Assembly: GCF_018531125.1 (NCBI RefSeq)
Contig: NZ_JAHDSY010000001.1
Strand: one strand, 5' to 3'
DNA length: 64,000 bases
Source: Canibacter zhuwentaonis
Lineage (GTDB): Bacteria; Actinomycetota; Actinomycetes; Actinomycetales; Microbacteriaceae
How positions within the stretch are numbered: position 1 is the stretch's first letter; each line of letters begins with the position of its first letter. This document shows, in pieces, positions 26,351-35,401 of this stretch. The notes beneath the pieces are model-generated. The model was not told the origin of the DNA. It ran no database searches and saw nothing but the letters and a program-made list of their open reading frames with translations. The translations under genes and the position numbers were made by a program.

Positions 26351-26593
26351 CTTAGCAACACGAATTAGGCGGCGAATGCATTACACGCTTCAAGCACTCT
26401 AAATATCAAGAAGCTGCCGGTCTAGGCTAAAAGTTACGCGTTATTAAGCGAAGCACAAAGTGGTTACAGAATATAGCACAGCTAATCCCGGGGCTAAGTT
26501 TTACCAGGTCTCGCTAGCTAAATGCGAAATACTTGCTGTTCTCTTTTAACGCGGCAAGCGCTCTGATTGAAACCGGATATGTGCCTGAGTGTT
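26346..26593. other. Non-coding stretch between rpmE2 and the exonuclease gene
   Basis: About 250 bases with only short, unsupported frames on either strand (the longest about 28 codons). There is no tRNA cloverleaf and no match to conserved cores of tmRNA, 4.5S or RNase P RNA that I could recognise. It could be decayed gene sequence or an unrecognised RNA. Confidence 0.5.
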
Positions 26594-26645
26594 CCGGGGC
26601 AGCCCAGGGGTGCCTTTCTCGCGCAGAAGCCCCGGGCTGCCGGAG
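26594..26645. terminator. GC-rich stem-loop just after the exonuclease gene
   Basis: GGCAGCCC (26598-26605) pairs with 26634-26641 and GGGG (26607-26610) with 26630-26633, with a bulged A and a 19-base loop. It begins seven bases beyond the stop of the leftward exonuclease gene, as a terminator would. No T-run follows in that direction. Confidence 0.5.
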
Positions 26646-26651
26646 TCTTGC

Positions 26652-27386
26652 TTAGCCTACCTGAAGACGGGTTGGCCAGCCGGGTGTTATGTGCTCAAAC
26701 TCCAGGTTATTCTTCCTCAGGTATTCCTTGAGGCTAAGAGTTAGCTCTTCCTCCCAGGCAATTTGCTTGTTGTGCATTATAAAAACATCGTGATCTAGCA
26801 CGTCGGGTATGTGCGCTAGCGCGCGCACAAGCGCACCCGCTGCTAGCGCGTCAGAGCCGGAGTCATGTGCGTTTGTGAGCGTCACGCCGTGCACCGCACA
26901 AACGGCAGAGAGAGTGCGTTTACCCCTGCGGTAGCGGTCGCAGAAGCGATCTATAATCCAGGGGTCAATAACGGGTTTTAATTCCGGGAAGTTTGTAACA
27001 CCGTGACGCTGCGCCTCCGCTTTTAAAATACTGCAGTCGTATGACGCGTTAAACGCAACAAGGGCGTATCCGCTCTGGAGAGCACGAGCGATAGTCTTTG
27101 TTATTTCGGCAATGCCATCTTTCGGCGGCATACCCTGAGCCTGAGCGATTTCATCCGTTATTTTATGCACCGCGGTTGCGCCGGGAGGAATGGGCACACC
27201 AGGGTTAATAATCCAGTCGTAGCGGGTTGTTACCTGACCGTTGTCGAGCAGTGCTATTGTGGCCGTCACGATCCTGTCACTGGTAACGTCAACCCCTGTT
27301 GTTTCAGTATCAAAAACCACTAGTTTATTAACCCACGGAGCAGTGGTGACCTGTCTGGTTACATTCTCATTCGCATTCATGTGCAT
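26652..27386 (-). CDS. DEDDh 3'-5' exonuclease (DNA polymerase III epsilon-like)
   Basis: 244 residues. Exonuclease motifs are VFDTETTGVD (Asp, Glu), FNASYDCSIL (Asp) and the terminal NAHDSGSDALAA (His and Asp). The spacing is that of DnaQ-type enzymes. Actinobacteria carry several such proteins, including repair and RNA-trimming types, so a replicative role is not assured. The ATG at 27386 and another at 27380 are both possible. It is a single gene, divergent from the hydrolase gene. Confidence 0.88.
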   Translation of the reverse strand: MHMNANENVTRQVTTAPWVNKLVVFDTETTGVDVTSDRIVTATIALLDNGQVTTRYDWIINPGVPIPPGATAVHKITDEIAQAQGMPPKDGIAEITKTIARALQSGYALVAFNASYDCSILKAEAQRHGVTNFPELKPVIDPWIIDRFCDRYRRGKRTLSAVCAVHGVTLTNAHDSGSDALAAGALVRALAHIPDVLDHDVFIMHNKQIAWEEELTLSLKEYLRKNNLEFEHITPGWPTRLQVG

Positions 27387-27475
27387 ATGTACAATTCTAC
27401 TTAGGGGTTAGGACACTAATTTTTTATTTTCACTAATCGGGCACTTTTTAAGCTCTGCAGAATAGACTCACAGGC

Positions 27476-28363
27476 GTGAAGCCTCCAATTACCATTGAGA
27501 TTGAATCCGCAAACGTCACAACGCGCGTTTGGCAGTACGGCAGCACACATGAGAGTGCCAAAAAAATAATTCTGGTGCATGGTTTTCGCGGCGACCATCA
27601 CGGATTAGAGTCGCTGGCGCAGTCGCTGCTCGAGTTGCTCAACAGTGATGCATACGGCGAGGTGACACTGCTGGTGCCAGATCTGCCAGGTTTCGGAGCC
27701 AGCGGTGAGTTCGCCGGTGGGCACAGCTTATCGGCGTATGGCTTCTGGCTGAAAGAGTTCGCGCAAACAGTAGCTCCCAGGGGCAGCTTGCTAGTTGCGC
27801 ACTCGTTCGGCACCCTCGTGACTGCCCAGGCGATTTTTCACGGGTATGATCCGCTGGCTACCGCACTTATCAACCCGATCAGTGCAAACGCGCTTAGTGG
27901 TTCGAAAGTTGTGCTCACGAAGTTGGTTCTTGCATACTACCGGGCGGGGCGGATATTACCCAAAAATCTCGCCAATGCACTGCTCGCAAACGGGCTGATT
28001 GTCAGGTTTATGAGCGAAATTATGACCAAAACGCGCAATCGGCAGCTGCGCAGCTGGATTCACAAACAGCACAGTATGTATTTCAGCGGATACACGAGCC
28101 GCAGGTCACTGAGTGAAGCCTTTGCTGCGAGCGTTAGCCGTACTGTAACAGATTTTAGCGGTTTAATGACGCAGGAAACCGCTGTTATTGCCGGTGATCT
28201 TGACGATATAACCCCCGTGCACAAGCAGTTAGAACTCGCAAAGAAATTGCGACGCGGTAGTTTTTATCTGGTTGGCGGGGCGGGTCATCTGATACACTAT
28301 GAAGCTCCCGCTGAAGCGGCAGAAATTATTGTGCGTCATTTTCAGCAGCATTTGCGAGCCTAG
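27476..28363 (+). CDS. Alpha/beta hydrolase
   Basis: 295 residues. The oxyanion loop is VHGFRGDHHGLE, the nucleophile Ser lies in VAHSFGTLV (first Gly of GxSxG replaced by Ala-His context), the acid Asp is likely in GDLDDITP, and the His is in GGAGHLIHYEAP. The triad is complete, so an active esterase, lipase or peptidase is expected. The substrate cannot be told. The start is GTG at 27476 with a weak ribosome site. The PAP2 phosphatase gene follows after 35 bases. Confidence 0.85.
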   Translation: MKPPITIEIESANVTTRVWQYGSTHESAKKIILVHGFRGDHHGLESLAQSLLELLNSDAYGEVTLLVPDLPGFGASGEFAGGHSLSAYGFWLKEFAQTVAPRGSLLVAHSFGTLVTAQAIFHGYDPLATALINPISANALSGSKVVLTKLVLAYYRAGRILPKNLANALLANGLIVRFMSEIMTKTRNRQLRSWIHKQHSMYFSGYTSRRSLSEAFAASVSRTVTDFSGLMTQETAVIAGDLDDITPVHKQLELAKKLRRGSFYLVGGAGHLIHYEAPAEAAEIIVRHFQQHLRA

Positions 28364-28398
28364 GTACATACTCTTCATCTAACAATTTATTACTGGAA

Positions 28399-29199
28399 AT
28401 GGGGATAACTTTGGCCGACCGAACCCACAGAGCACGCTGGAAAAGCTTTTTCATCACGGTTTTTGCCTGCGCTCTGGGTGTGCTCGCCTTTGTTTTTGGA
28501 GTGCAGAGCACAACCGGGCAGTTTGCGGAGGCAAAGGCTCTGGCGGCGAGCACGTTAAACTATCATCCCGGACCGCCGTTGTCGCTGCTCTCGCCAGCGT
28601 TTGTTTTTGTAACCGTTGCAATTCTGGTGCTGCTCGCAGCCGCGCTCTGGGGATTCGGGCGCGCCGCAGTAATAGGGAGCGCTTCTTTTGTTGCGGTGGT
28701 GGTGTCGCAGCTGCTGAAGCTGGTGGTGCTGGAGCGCCCGTCGCTCTGGGAGTTTGACGCGCACAACACTTTTCCAAGCGGGCACATGACGGCGTTTACG
28801 GTTCTGGCACTGGGCGTGATAATGGTTGTTCCAAAACACGTGCGCGCAATTATGTCAGTTTGCATGGCGGCGCTGCTGTGCTACGTTGCAATGCAGCTGT
28901 TAAGCGCGGGCTGGCACCGTCCAAGCGATGTAATTGGCGGATCGATGCTCGCCTTGGCAAGCTACGGGGTTTTCTTTGTTTTACTGCCGCCCAATAAAAA
29001 AACAGGCGGACCTGGCGAAAGTTTAGTCAGCTGGCTGCTTAGTATGCTGACCTTGGTGTTAATTGCGGCCGGAACTATATGCGCTGCAATTGCCTGGTTT
29101 GGCGCTGACGACAGCAAAGTTTTAGTTTCCGCGGTGTTGTATGCTGCAGCCGTTGCGGTAATAAGCTGCCGGGCTGGTTTGGCTTTGGCTCGAGGCTAG
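28399..29199 (+). CDS. PAP2 superfamily membrane phosphatase
   Basis: 266 residues with about six membrane helices. The three PAP2 motifs are present: KLVVLERPS (K-x6-RP form), PSGHMT and SAGWHRPSDVIGG. Enzymes of this class dephosphorylate lipid phosphates such as undecaprenyl diphosphate or phosphatidate. With uppP also in this window, a cell-envelope lipid role is likely but not shown. The ATG at 28399 is the first codon of the preferred frame. Confidence 0.88.
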   Translation: MGITLADRTHRARWKSFFITVFACALGVLAFVFGVQSTTGQFAEAKALAASTLNYHPGPPLSLLSPAFVFVTVAILVLLAAALWGFGRAAVIGSASFVAVVVSQLLKLVVLERPSLWEFDAHNTFPSGHMTAFTVLALGVIMVVPKHVRAIMSVCMAALLCYVAMQLLSAGWHRPSDVIGGSMLALASYGVFFVLLPPNKKTGGPGESLVSWLLSMLTLVLIAAGTICAAIAWFGADDSKVLVSAVLYAAAVAVISCRAGLALARG

Positions 29200-29327
29200 C
29201 CGCTGCTATTAAAAGATTGATAATATATATTATGTCAGTTTATGCGAGATTGACTCATAACCTGGGTGTTACCGTTTTAAACAGCTCCCCACGAGGATTT
29301 CGCCGAGTTAGGAACCCGTCGCCCTGG

Positions 29328-30401
29328 TTACGCGCCCGCAGCCGCAGCTTGTGTTGCCTGAACCCAGTTTGTGAGCGTGCGCAGCGCCGATCCGCTGGTA
29401 ATTGACTCGTTTGCTTTTTGAAGCGCTGCGGCAAAGCGATCGTAAATATCGGCATCCCGCAGAGCTGCATCTAGCGCGAGCTCGTATGCGACAAGACCGG
29501 CGGCCGCGTTCAGCACGATAATATCCCGCGCCGCACCAAGCTCTGCGCCCGCTAAAACGTCCTTTATTGTCTGCGCGTTTTGCTCGGGTGCGCCGCCGCG
29601 CAACTGCGCGAGAGTTGCGCGCTGCACTCCTAGCCGCTTCGGATCAAAGTCATATTTGCGAGTTCTCCCCGCAACAACCTGCCACAGTTCTGATTTGCCG
29701 GTTGTTGTGAGTTCGTCCATACCATCGCTGCCGTGAGCGATCAGCGCAGCCCCCTCACGCCTGGCAAGAACCTGTGCCATTAACTCAGCATTGCGGGTGC
29801 TCGTAACTCCGAGAGCGGTTGCCAGTGGGCGCGCTGGATTGCACAGTGGACCGAGAATGTTGAAAATCGTGGCAACTCCCAGTTCTTTGCGCACCGCTGC
29901 AATATTGGCAAAGCCCGGATGCATTTTTGCAGCGTGTAAAAAAACCACGCCTGTGTTTGCGAGAATTTGCTGCTGGCTGACCACTGAAATATCGTGCGCA
30001 GCGCCGAGCGCTGTCATCACATCTGAGGCACCAGAAAGACTGCTTGCTGCCCTGTTGCCGTGTTTAATAACCGGCACCCCTGCCCCGGCGATAACCATTG
30101 CCGCCGCGGAAGAAACGTTAATCGTGTGCAGCCTGTCGCCACCCGTGCCAACAATATCAACAGCCTCGCGCGGCAGCTCGATTGCAGTCGCATGAGCGGC
30201 GGCAGCTGCGCTGCAGCCCGTTATTTCGTCGCAGCTTGCTCCCTTTGCGTTAAGCGCTATTAGAAACCCTGCCATTTGAGCCGGTGTTGCCGCTTTTGTG
30301 ATGCACTGCTCCATCGCCCACTCAGCCTGTGACACGCTGAGGTCTTTTTTGTCGAGGAGCTGGCTGATAAGCTCTGCCCAAGTCTGGTTTGTTTGGTTCA
30401 T
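29328..30401 (-). CDS. trpD: Anthranilate phosphoribosyltransferase
   Basis: 357 residues. Family motifs are VDIVGTGGDRLHTINVSSAAAMV (PRPP site), HGNRAASSLSGASDVM and FLHAAKMHPGFANIAAVRKELG. It joins anthranilate and PRPP in tryptophan synthesis. No other trp gene is in the window. In Micrococcales trpD commonly lies divergent from ctaE, as here. Domains are full length. Confidence 0.96.
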   Translation of the reverse strand: MNQTNQTWAELISQLLDKKDLSVSQAEWAMEQCITKAATPAQMAGFLIALNAKGASCDEITGCSAAAAAHATAIELPREAVDIVGTGGDRLHTINVSSAAAMVIAGAGVPVIKHGNRAASSLSGASDVMTALGAAHDISVVSQQQILANTGVVFLHAAKMHPGFANIAAVRKELGVATIFNILGPLCNPARPLATALGVTSTRNAELMAQVLARREGAALIAHGSDGMDELTTTGKSELWQVVAGRTRKYDFDPKRLGVQRATLAQLRGGAPEQNAQTIKDVLAGAELGAARDIIVLNAAAGLVAYELALDAALRDADIYDRFAAALQKANESITSGSALRTLTNWVQATQAAAAGA

Positions 30402-30456
30402 AGTTAAGAAATTCCAGCTGTTTATTTGAGGTGGATGCCTGTTTTTGTCATTTTAG

Positions 30457-30472
30457 AAGGTAATATTACCTT
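30457..30472. promoter_or_regulatory. Perfect 16-base palindrome between trpD and ctaE
   Basis: AAGGTAATATTACCTT is a perfect inverted repeat 56 bases upstream of trpD and about 155 before ctaE. Its size and place suggest a dimeric-regulator operator controlling either divergent unit. The regulator is unknown. Confidence 0.45.
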
Positions 30473-30626
30473 AACATCAGATGAATAACAAGTGAAAAAA
30501 GGCTCAAATCGCACTATTCTCACTTAAATATCAGGTAAGATTAACATAGACGTTGAGTTAGGCATTATTGCGCCCGTTACACTCGAGCGCAGGTATCTGA
30601 CCATAGTGAGAGGTGAATCTTTTAGG

Positions 30627-31247
30627 ATGAGTACCACAGCAGCCGTGTCGGCGGTAAAACGACCAAACATTGTCGCTACCGGCACAATTATTTGGCTGGG
30701 CAGCGAAGTTATGTTCTTTGCCGGGCTTTTTGCAATTTATTTCACGCTGCGCGCGATGGCTCCTGAGCAGTGGGCGCACGAGGCTGAAAAGCACAATCTT
30801 GCGTTCTCCGCGATTAACACCACTATTCTGGTGCTCTCCTCTGTAACCTGTCAGATGGGTGTGTTTGCTGCAGAGCGGATGCAACCAAAGCGCGCCGGTT
30901 CGCTGTTTAAGCTAAAAAGCTGGGGCACGGTGGAATGGTTTTACCTTACATTCTTCATGGGCGCGGTTTTCGTTGCTGGTCAGGTTTACGAGTACGCCAC
31001 CTTCGTGTCGCACGGAGTTGCGTTAGATACTAACGCGTACGGCGCTTCTTTCTATCTCGCAACAGGATTCCACGGGTTGCACGTGACAGTAGGTCTGGTT
31101 GCATTTTTGCTTGTTATCGGGCGGATCTATGCCGTTAAAAATTTCACCCACAAAGAGGCAACCAGCGCCGTTGTTGTGTCATACTACTGGCACTTCGTTG
31201 ATGCGGTGTGGCTTGTGCTCTTCTGGATTGTTTACATTCTTAAATAA
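30627..31247 (+). CDS. ctaE: Cytochrome c oxidase subunit III
   Basis: 206 residues with five membrane helices. Markers are IWLGSEVMFFAGLFAIYFTLRA, YLATGFHGLHVTVGL and SYYWHFVDAVWLVLF. It is a subunit of the aa3 oxidase. I prefer the ATG at 30627, with GAGAGG about 12 bases upstream; a GTG at 30606 would add seven residues. It heads ctaE-qcrC-qcrA-qcrB, the conserved actinobacterial operon. Confidence 0.96.
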   Translation: MSTTAAVSAVKRPNIVATGTIIWLGSEVMFFAGLFAIYFTLRAMAPEQWAHEAEKHNLAFSAINTTILVLSSVTCQMGVFAAERMQPKRAGSLFKLKSWGTVEWFYLTFFMGAVFVAGQVYEYATFVSHGVALDTNAYGASFYLATGFHGLHVTVGLVAFLLVIGRIYAVKNFTHKEATSAVVVSYYWHFVDAVWLVLFWIVYILK

Positions 31248-31267
31248 GGGCTGGAGGAGAATACAAA

Positions 31268-32071
31268 TTGCATATTAAGAACACTAAAAAGCTCCGCAAA
31301 TCTGGTCGACGGCATCCGCTAGCAACAGTTGCTTTAATCGCCTTTGGTCTGTTTACAACGGGTCTTGCATACACCGGATTTACGCAGACTTCCGCTAGCG
31401 CAGAGGTTGACATGAACTCCCCCGCGGCTATTTCCGAAGGGCAGAAACTGTTTGCTGCTAACTGCGCAACCTGCCACGGTCTAAATGCTGAGGGTAGCCC
31501 CGACGGTCCGAGCCTGATCGGTGTTGGCGCAGCATCTGTGCATTTTCAGGTTGGCACGGGTCGTATGCCCCTCGCCTACCAGGGTCCGCAGGGCATGATT
31601 AAACCGGTGCAGTTTACTGAAGAACAAATTTTACAGATGTCCGCTTATGTTGCTTCACTGGCTCCGGGACCTGAGATTCCAAAAGCGCAGTATTTGCGTG
31701 CGGATGGTGACGCTGCCCGCGGCAGTGAGCTGTTCCGCATCAACTGTGCAATGTGCCACAACGTTGCCGCCGCCGGTGGCGCACTCACTCAGGGTAAATA
31801 CGCTCCGAAACTCACCGGAGTTGATTCTTCCCACATTTACGAAGCCATGATCACGGGTCCGCAAAATATGCCAGTTTTTTCTGATGCTAACCTAACACCG
31901 CAAGATAAAGCGGATATTATTACGTATCTTAAATATCTCGAGAACGAGCCAAAAGTTGGCGGTTTAGGGCTGGGATCACTGGGACCGGTTGCTGAGGGTC
32001 TTTTCATCTGGGTTATTGGTTTGGGCGCTATTGTTGCTCTCACCGTATGGGTGACCGCAAAGTCTAACTAG
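31268..32071 (+). CDS. qcrC: Cytochrome bc1 complex diheme cytochrome c subunit
   Basis: 267 residues. A signal/anchor helix (ATVALIAFGLFTTGLAYTGF) precedes two c-type haem sites, CATCHG and CAMCHN, and a C-terminal membrane helix (LFIWVIGLGAIVALTVWVT). Two haems per chain are characteristic of Actinobacteria, where this protein replaces a separate cytochrome c and links bc1 to aa3 oxidase. The TTG start at 31268 is supported by GGAGGAG. Confidence 0.97.
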   Translation: MHIKNTKKLRKSGRRHPLATVALIAFGLFTTGLAYTGFTQTSASAEVDMNSPAAISEGQKLFAANCATCHGLNAEGSPDGPSLIGVGAASVHFQVGTGRMPLAYQGPQGMIKPVQFTEEQILQMSAYVASLAPGPEIPKAQYLRADGDAARGSELFRINCAMCHNVAAAGGALTQGKYAPKLTGVDSSHIYEAMITGPQNMPVFSDANLTPQDKADIITYLKYLENEPKVGGLGLGSLGPVAEGLFIWVIGLGAIVALTVWVTAKSN

Positions 32072-32106
32072 TTTCGGCACTAGATATTTCATTAAGTAGG
32101 AGAAAA

Positions 32107-33183
32107 ATGACACAGGAAACGAACGAGGAGCATTCCGGAGTCGTTGCCACAGGTCAGAATCATAGTATTGTTTCTACCTCATCTGTTGGCACAGCGGTGA
32201 TTTCTAGCGATGCCGTGCAGAACCCTGGTTTTCCAGAGCACCGCAAGCGTGTTACTGACCTTGACAGCAAAAAAGAGAAATCTGCTGAGCGGGTTGTTTA
32301 TACTCTCTTTTACATTTCTATCGCCGGAAGTCTAGGAGCGGTTTTAGCGTATATGCTGTTGCCTATCGAGTCTGGTGAGCTGGGTGCGATCCGCTTGCAC
32401 ACCCTCTTTGTGGGTCTGGGCATGGCTCTTGGGTTGTTTGGAATCGGTATCGGCGCAGTGCACTGGGGTAAGGCTTTGATGTACGACGGCGAGGTAATTG
32501 ACTACCGCCACTCCGTTGCCAGCGACGATGCAGTGCGTGAAAGCGCAGCCGAGGTTTTTGCTCTGGCTGATAAGGAGTCAGGCTTTACCCGCCGCACGCT
32601 TGTGCGCAACAGCCTGATAGGCGCGCTTATTGCCTTCCCGCTGCCCGGCATTACTCTGCTGCGCAGCCTTGCGCCGCAGGAGCACGACCCGATTGAGCTG
32701 CTGCGTCATACGATGTGGGATAAGGGCGTGCGCCTTGCGCGCGATCCGTCCGGTGTGCCGATCAAAGCCAGCGAGGTTACTATCGGCTCTGTTTTCCACG
32801 TTATTCCGGAGAACCTACACGAAGCTGAGCATATGCTCGATGAAAAAGCGAAAGCTGTTGTTTTGCTTGTGCGCTTGAATCAGGCAGAGCTGAAAGAGCC
32901 AGCAGAGCGCAAAAGCTGGTCATACGACGGCATTGTCGCGTACTCTAAGGTTTGCACACATGTGGGGTGTCCCGTTGCGCTTTACGAGCAGCACACGCAC
33001 CACCTCCTGTGCCCTTGTCATCAGTCACAGTTTGATGTTTCCGATCAGGCCAAGGTTATTTTCGGACCGGCAAAGCGTCCGCTACCGCAGCTGCCTATTA
33101 CAGTTGATGATGAGGGTTACCTGATCGCGCAAAGTGACTTCCTTGAACCTGTTGGACCTAGCTACTGGGAGCGTCTGAAGTGA
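32107..33183 (+). CDS. qcrA: Rieske iron-sulfur subunit of cytochrome bc1
   Basis: 358 residues with an acidic N-terminus and three membrane helices (about 62-82, 98-118 and 165-185), the actinobacterial form. The Rieske motifs CTHVGCP and CPCHQSQFD carry the 2Fe-2S ligands and the disulfide cysteines. It passes electrons from menaquinol to cytochrome c1. The ATG follows AGGAG. Its TGA overlaps the qcrB GTG. Confidence 0.97.
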   Translation: MTQETNEEHSGVVATGQNHSIVSTSSVGTAVISSDAVQNPGFPEHRKRVTDLDSKKEKSAERVVYTLFYISIAGSLGAVLAYMLLPIESGELGAIRLHTLFVGLGMALGLFGIGIGAVHWGKALMYDGEVIDYRHSVASDDAVRESAAEVFALADKESGFTRRTLVRNSLIGALIAFPLPGITLLRSLAPQEHDPIELLRHTMWDKGVRLARDPSGVPIKASEVTIGSVFHVIPENLHEAEHMLDEKAKAVVLLVRLNQAELKEPAERKSWSYDGIVAYSKVCTHVGCPVALYEQHTHHLLCPCHQSQFDVSDQAKVIFGPAKRPLPQLPITVDDEGYLIAQSDFLEPVGPSYWERLK

Positions 33184-34790
33184 GTAACAATATGACGATT
33201 GAAACCAAAACAGCAAGCGGTGGATTCACTGCAAAAGCTGCGAACTATCTTGATGAGCGCACCAAAATAGGTGTTGTGGTTAAGGAATTTGGTCGTAAAG
33301 TATTTCCTGATCACTGGTCATTCTTACTCGGCGAGGTTGCTCTTTACAGCTTTGTTGTAATTTTGCTTTCGGGCACTTTCCTAACACTGTTCTTCCAGGC
33401 GGCAATGACTGAAACCCACTGGGACGGTCCTTTCGCGCCGATGAAGGGCGTTGAGATGAGTGCTGCCATGGCCTCAACTCTGGATATTAGTTTTTCTGTT
33501 CGCGGTGGTCTTTTGATCCGCCAGATTCACCACTGGGCGGCGCTGCTGTTTGTTGCCTCGATCGGTTTGCATATGCTGCGGGTGTTTTTCACCGGCGCTT
33601 TCCGCAAGCCGCGTGAACTGAACTGGGTTGTTGGCTTTGTGCTGTTCGTGCTTGCGATGGCGGAGGGTTTTACAGGCTATTCCCTGCCTGACGATGTGCT
33701 CTCGGGTAACGGTCTGCGCATTATTGATGGCATTATTAAATCTATTCCGGTTGTTGGCACCTGGCTGAGCTACCTTTTCTTTGGTGGTGAGTTCCCGGGC
33801 ACTGACATTGTCGGTAGGCTTTATATGCTGCACATTATGGTGCTCCCCGCTATGGTTATCCTGTTTGTTGCGCTGCATCTGACTTTTGTTGTTATCCACA
33901 AGCACACGCAGTACCCCGGTCCAGGTCGCACACAGCAGAATGTTGTGGGATTCCCGGTCTTACCTGTGTACGCGGCTAAAGCCGGCGGCTTCTTCTTCAT
34001 TGTGTTTGGTGTGATCGTGCTGATCGCAGCTAACTTCACGATTAACCCTATTTGGAACTATGGACCTTACGATCCGTCCCCGGTTTCGGCTGGTACTCAG
34101 CCTGACTGGTACATCGGTTTTGCTGACGGTATGCTTCGCCTAATTCCGCCTGGGCTTGAGACTGAATGGTTTGGTTACACCTGGTCTTGGAATATGCTAA
34201 TTCCGCTGGGTGTTATCGGTGTGTTCTTGATTCTGGTCGCTGCCTATCCATTTATCGAAGCCTGGGTTACAGGAGATAAGCGTGAGCATCACTTGCTTGA
34301 CAGGCCGCGTAACGCCCCTACTCGTACCGCTATAGGCGCTGCCGGTGTTACCTTCTACGGTGTTATGTGGGCTGGTGCTAGCTCTGACCTGATGGCAACA
34401 CATTTCCAGCAGTCACTCGAGTTTATGATTCACGCGTTGCAGTTCTCGTTGGTTTTCGGTCCGATTATTGCGTTTATCGTTACCAAGCGGGTGTGTATTG
34501 CGCTGCAGAAGAAAGATCGCAGCATCGCCCTGCACGGTTACGAATCGGCGCGTATTGTGCGCTTGCCTGGCGGTAAGTTTACTGAAGTGCACGAGCCGCT
34601 TGACGAGTACGAACGTTGGGAGCTTGTGAGCTACAATGATTATGCTCCGCTTATGCTGCGCCCTGACAGTAACGGAAAAATATCTGTTGGTCAGAAAGTA
34701 CGCGCCGCTGTGAGCCGCTTTTTCTTTGAGGATCGGATTGTGCCGCCGACACAGGCAGAGATTGAAAAGTCTAAGCACCACGACAACTAG
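33180..34790 (+). CDS. qcrB: Cytochrome b subunit of cytochrome bc1
   Basis: 536 residues with about eight to nine membrane helices. Haem-ligand His pairs lie in IHHWAALLFVASIGLHMLRVF and the later MLHIMVLPAMV / LHLTFVVIHKH segments. The long C-terminal extension with DEYERWELVSYNDY is typical of actinobacterial QcrB. It oxidises menaquinol. GTG at 33180 overlaps qcrA by four bases; ATG at 33192 is an alternative start. Confidence 0.97.
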   Translation: MSNNMTIETKTASGGFTAKAANYLDERTKIGVVVKEFGRKVFPDHWSFLLGEVALYSFVVILLSGTFLTLFFQAAMTETHWDGPFAPMKGVEMSAAMASTLDISFSVRGGLLIRQIHHWAALLFVASIGLHMLRVFFTGAFRKPRELNWVVGFVLFVLAMAEGFTGYSLPDDVLSGNGLRIIDGIIKSIPVVGTWLSYLFFGGEFPGTDIVGRLYMLHIMVLPAMVILFVALHLTFVVIHKHTQYPGPGRTQQNVVGFPVLPVYAAKAGGFFFIVFGVIVLIAANFTINPIWNYGPYDPSPVSAGTQPDWYIGFADGMLRLIPPGLETEWFGYTWSWNMLIPLGVIGVFLILVAAYPFIEAWVTGDKREHHLLDRPRNAPTRTAIGAAGVTFYGVMWAGASSDLMATHFQQSLEFMIHALQFSLVFGPIIAFIVTKRVCIALQKKDRSIALHGYESARIVRLPGGKFTEVHEPLDEYERWELVSYNDYAPLMLRPDSNGKISVGQKVRAAVSRFFFEDRIVPPTQAEIEKSKHHDN

Positions 34791-34802
34791 AAAAGCTAGT
34801 CT

Positions 34803-34845
34803 AAAAGTGCTCCCCTTAAATTCATCTCGGGGGGGGCACTTTTTA
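34803..34845 (+). terminator. Terminator after qcrB
   Basis: AAAAGTGC (34803-34810) pairs with 34836-34843, supported by CCCC/GGGG inside the stem, and the downstream arm ends in a run of T. It lies 12 bases after the qcrB stop. Confidence 0.85.
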
Positions 34846-35266
34846 CTACTCAGAGGTTGCAGAATTTATTTTTCACGGGTAATTCTTCCTTATATACTGT
34901 CGAAAGAGTGGTGCTTTTTAGTTAAGGCATCACTCTTTATTGTTACGCTCCTTGATTCTATATTGATTCAGTTTTATGTATGAGCTATACCTATGGCGGA
35001 TAATTTGTTTTCATTGCAAACTATCCATTTACAATGGATGATTGAGGGGTGTTTTAGTTAAATCGTTTCTCAATTTTGTTGTTAGGCATTTATTGAAGCG
35101 TACCATTCTATGCAGGAAATGCTTAAAGCAAAGCGAGATGCTCTCAACAGAAGCTGCAAATTTACCGCACCAGAACCTCTGATTCCCCCTTACCTTGACT
35201 GCAATTATGCATAAGGCTAATTCTGTGATAGAATTTTACTAGTTTCCTTAAGTATTCCTTTCATTT
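34846..35266. other. Hairpin-rich non-coding region between respiratory operons
   Basis: About 420 AT-rich bases without a convincing gene. It contains a hairpin with a GU pair (34903-34914 with 34927-34938, AAAGAGTGGTGC), a short hairpin (35023-35029 with 35033-35039), a promoter-like TTGATT-17-TATACC at 34963-34991, an extended -10 TGATAGAAT at 35226-35234 and a 34-codon frame at 35110-35214 without a good ribosome site. With the terminator at 35267 this could be a small RNA of about 300 nucleotides. No known RNA family was recognised. Confidence 0.35.
34903..34940 (+). terminator. Second hairpin after qcrB
   Basis: A 12-base stem with one GU pair (34903-34914 with 34927-34938) closes a 12-base loop, followed by ATTGTT. 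It might be a back-up terminator for the qcr operon or the body of a very short RNA. Confidence 0.5.
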
Positions 35267-35303
35267 TTAAGGGGCACTTTTCAACTAAAGTGCCCCTTAA
35301 TTT
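35267..35303. terminator. Strong intrinsic terminator hairpin
   Basis: A perfect 14-base stem (35267-35280 with 35287-35300, TTAAGGGGCACTTT) closes a six-base loop. It can serve a rightward transcript from the non-coding region and the leftward GNAT gene. It shares the GGGGCACTTTT core with the qcrB terminator. Confidence 0.85.
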
Positions 35304-35401
35304 GTATGACCAGTTTTACTGCTTGGGTGGACGATTCATCTACGGCAAATCTTGCGATAGCTTGTTTGAGGGCACAAAAAATGACTGGGTGGCAGCGCCA
35401 T

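Noticed and set aside
26500..26530. Faint likeness to 4.5S SRP RNA (ACCAGGTC)
   Set aside because: The conserved GGAAGCAGCC core is missing and no rod-like pairing is visible.
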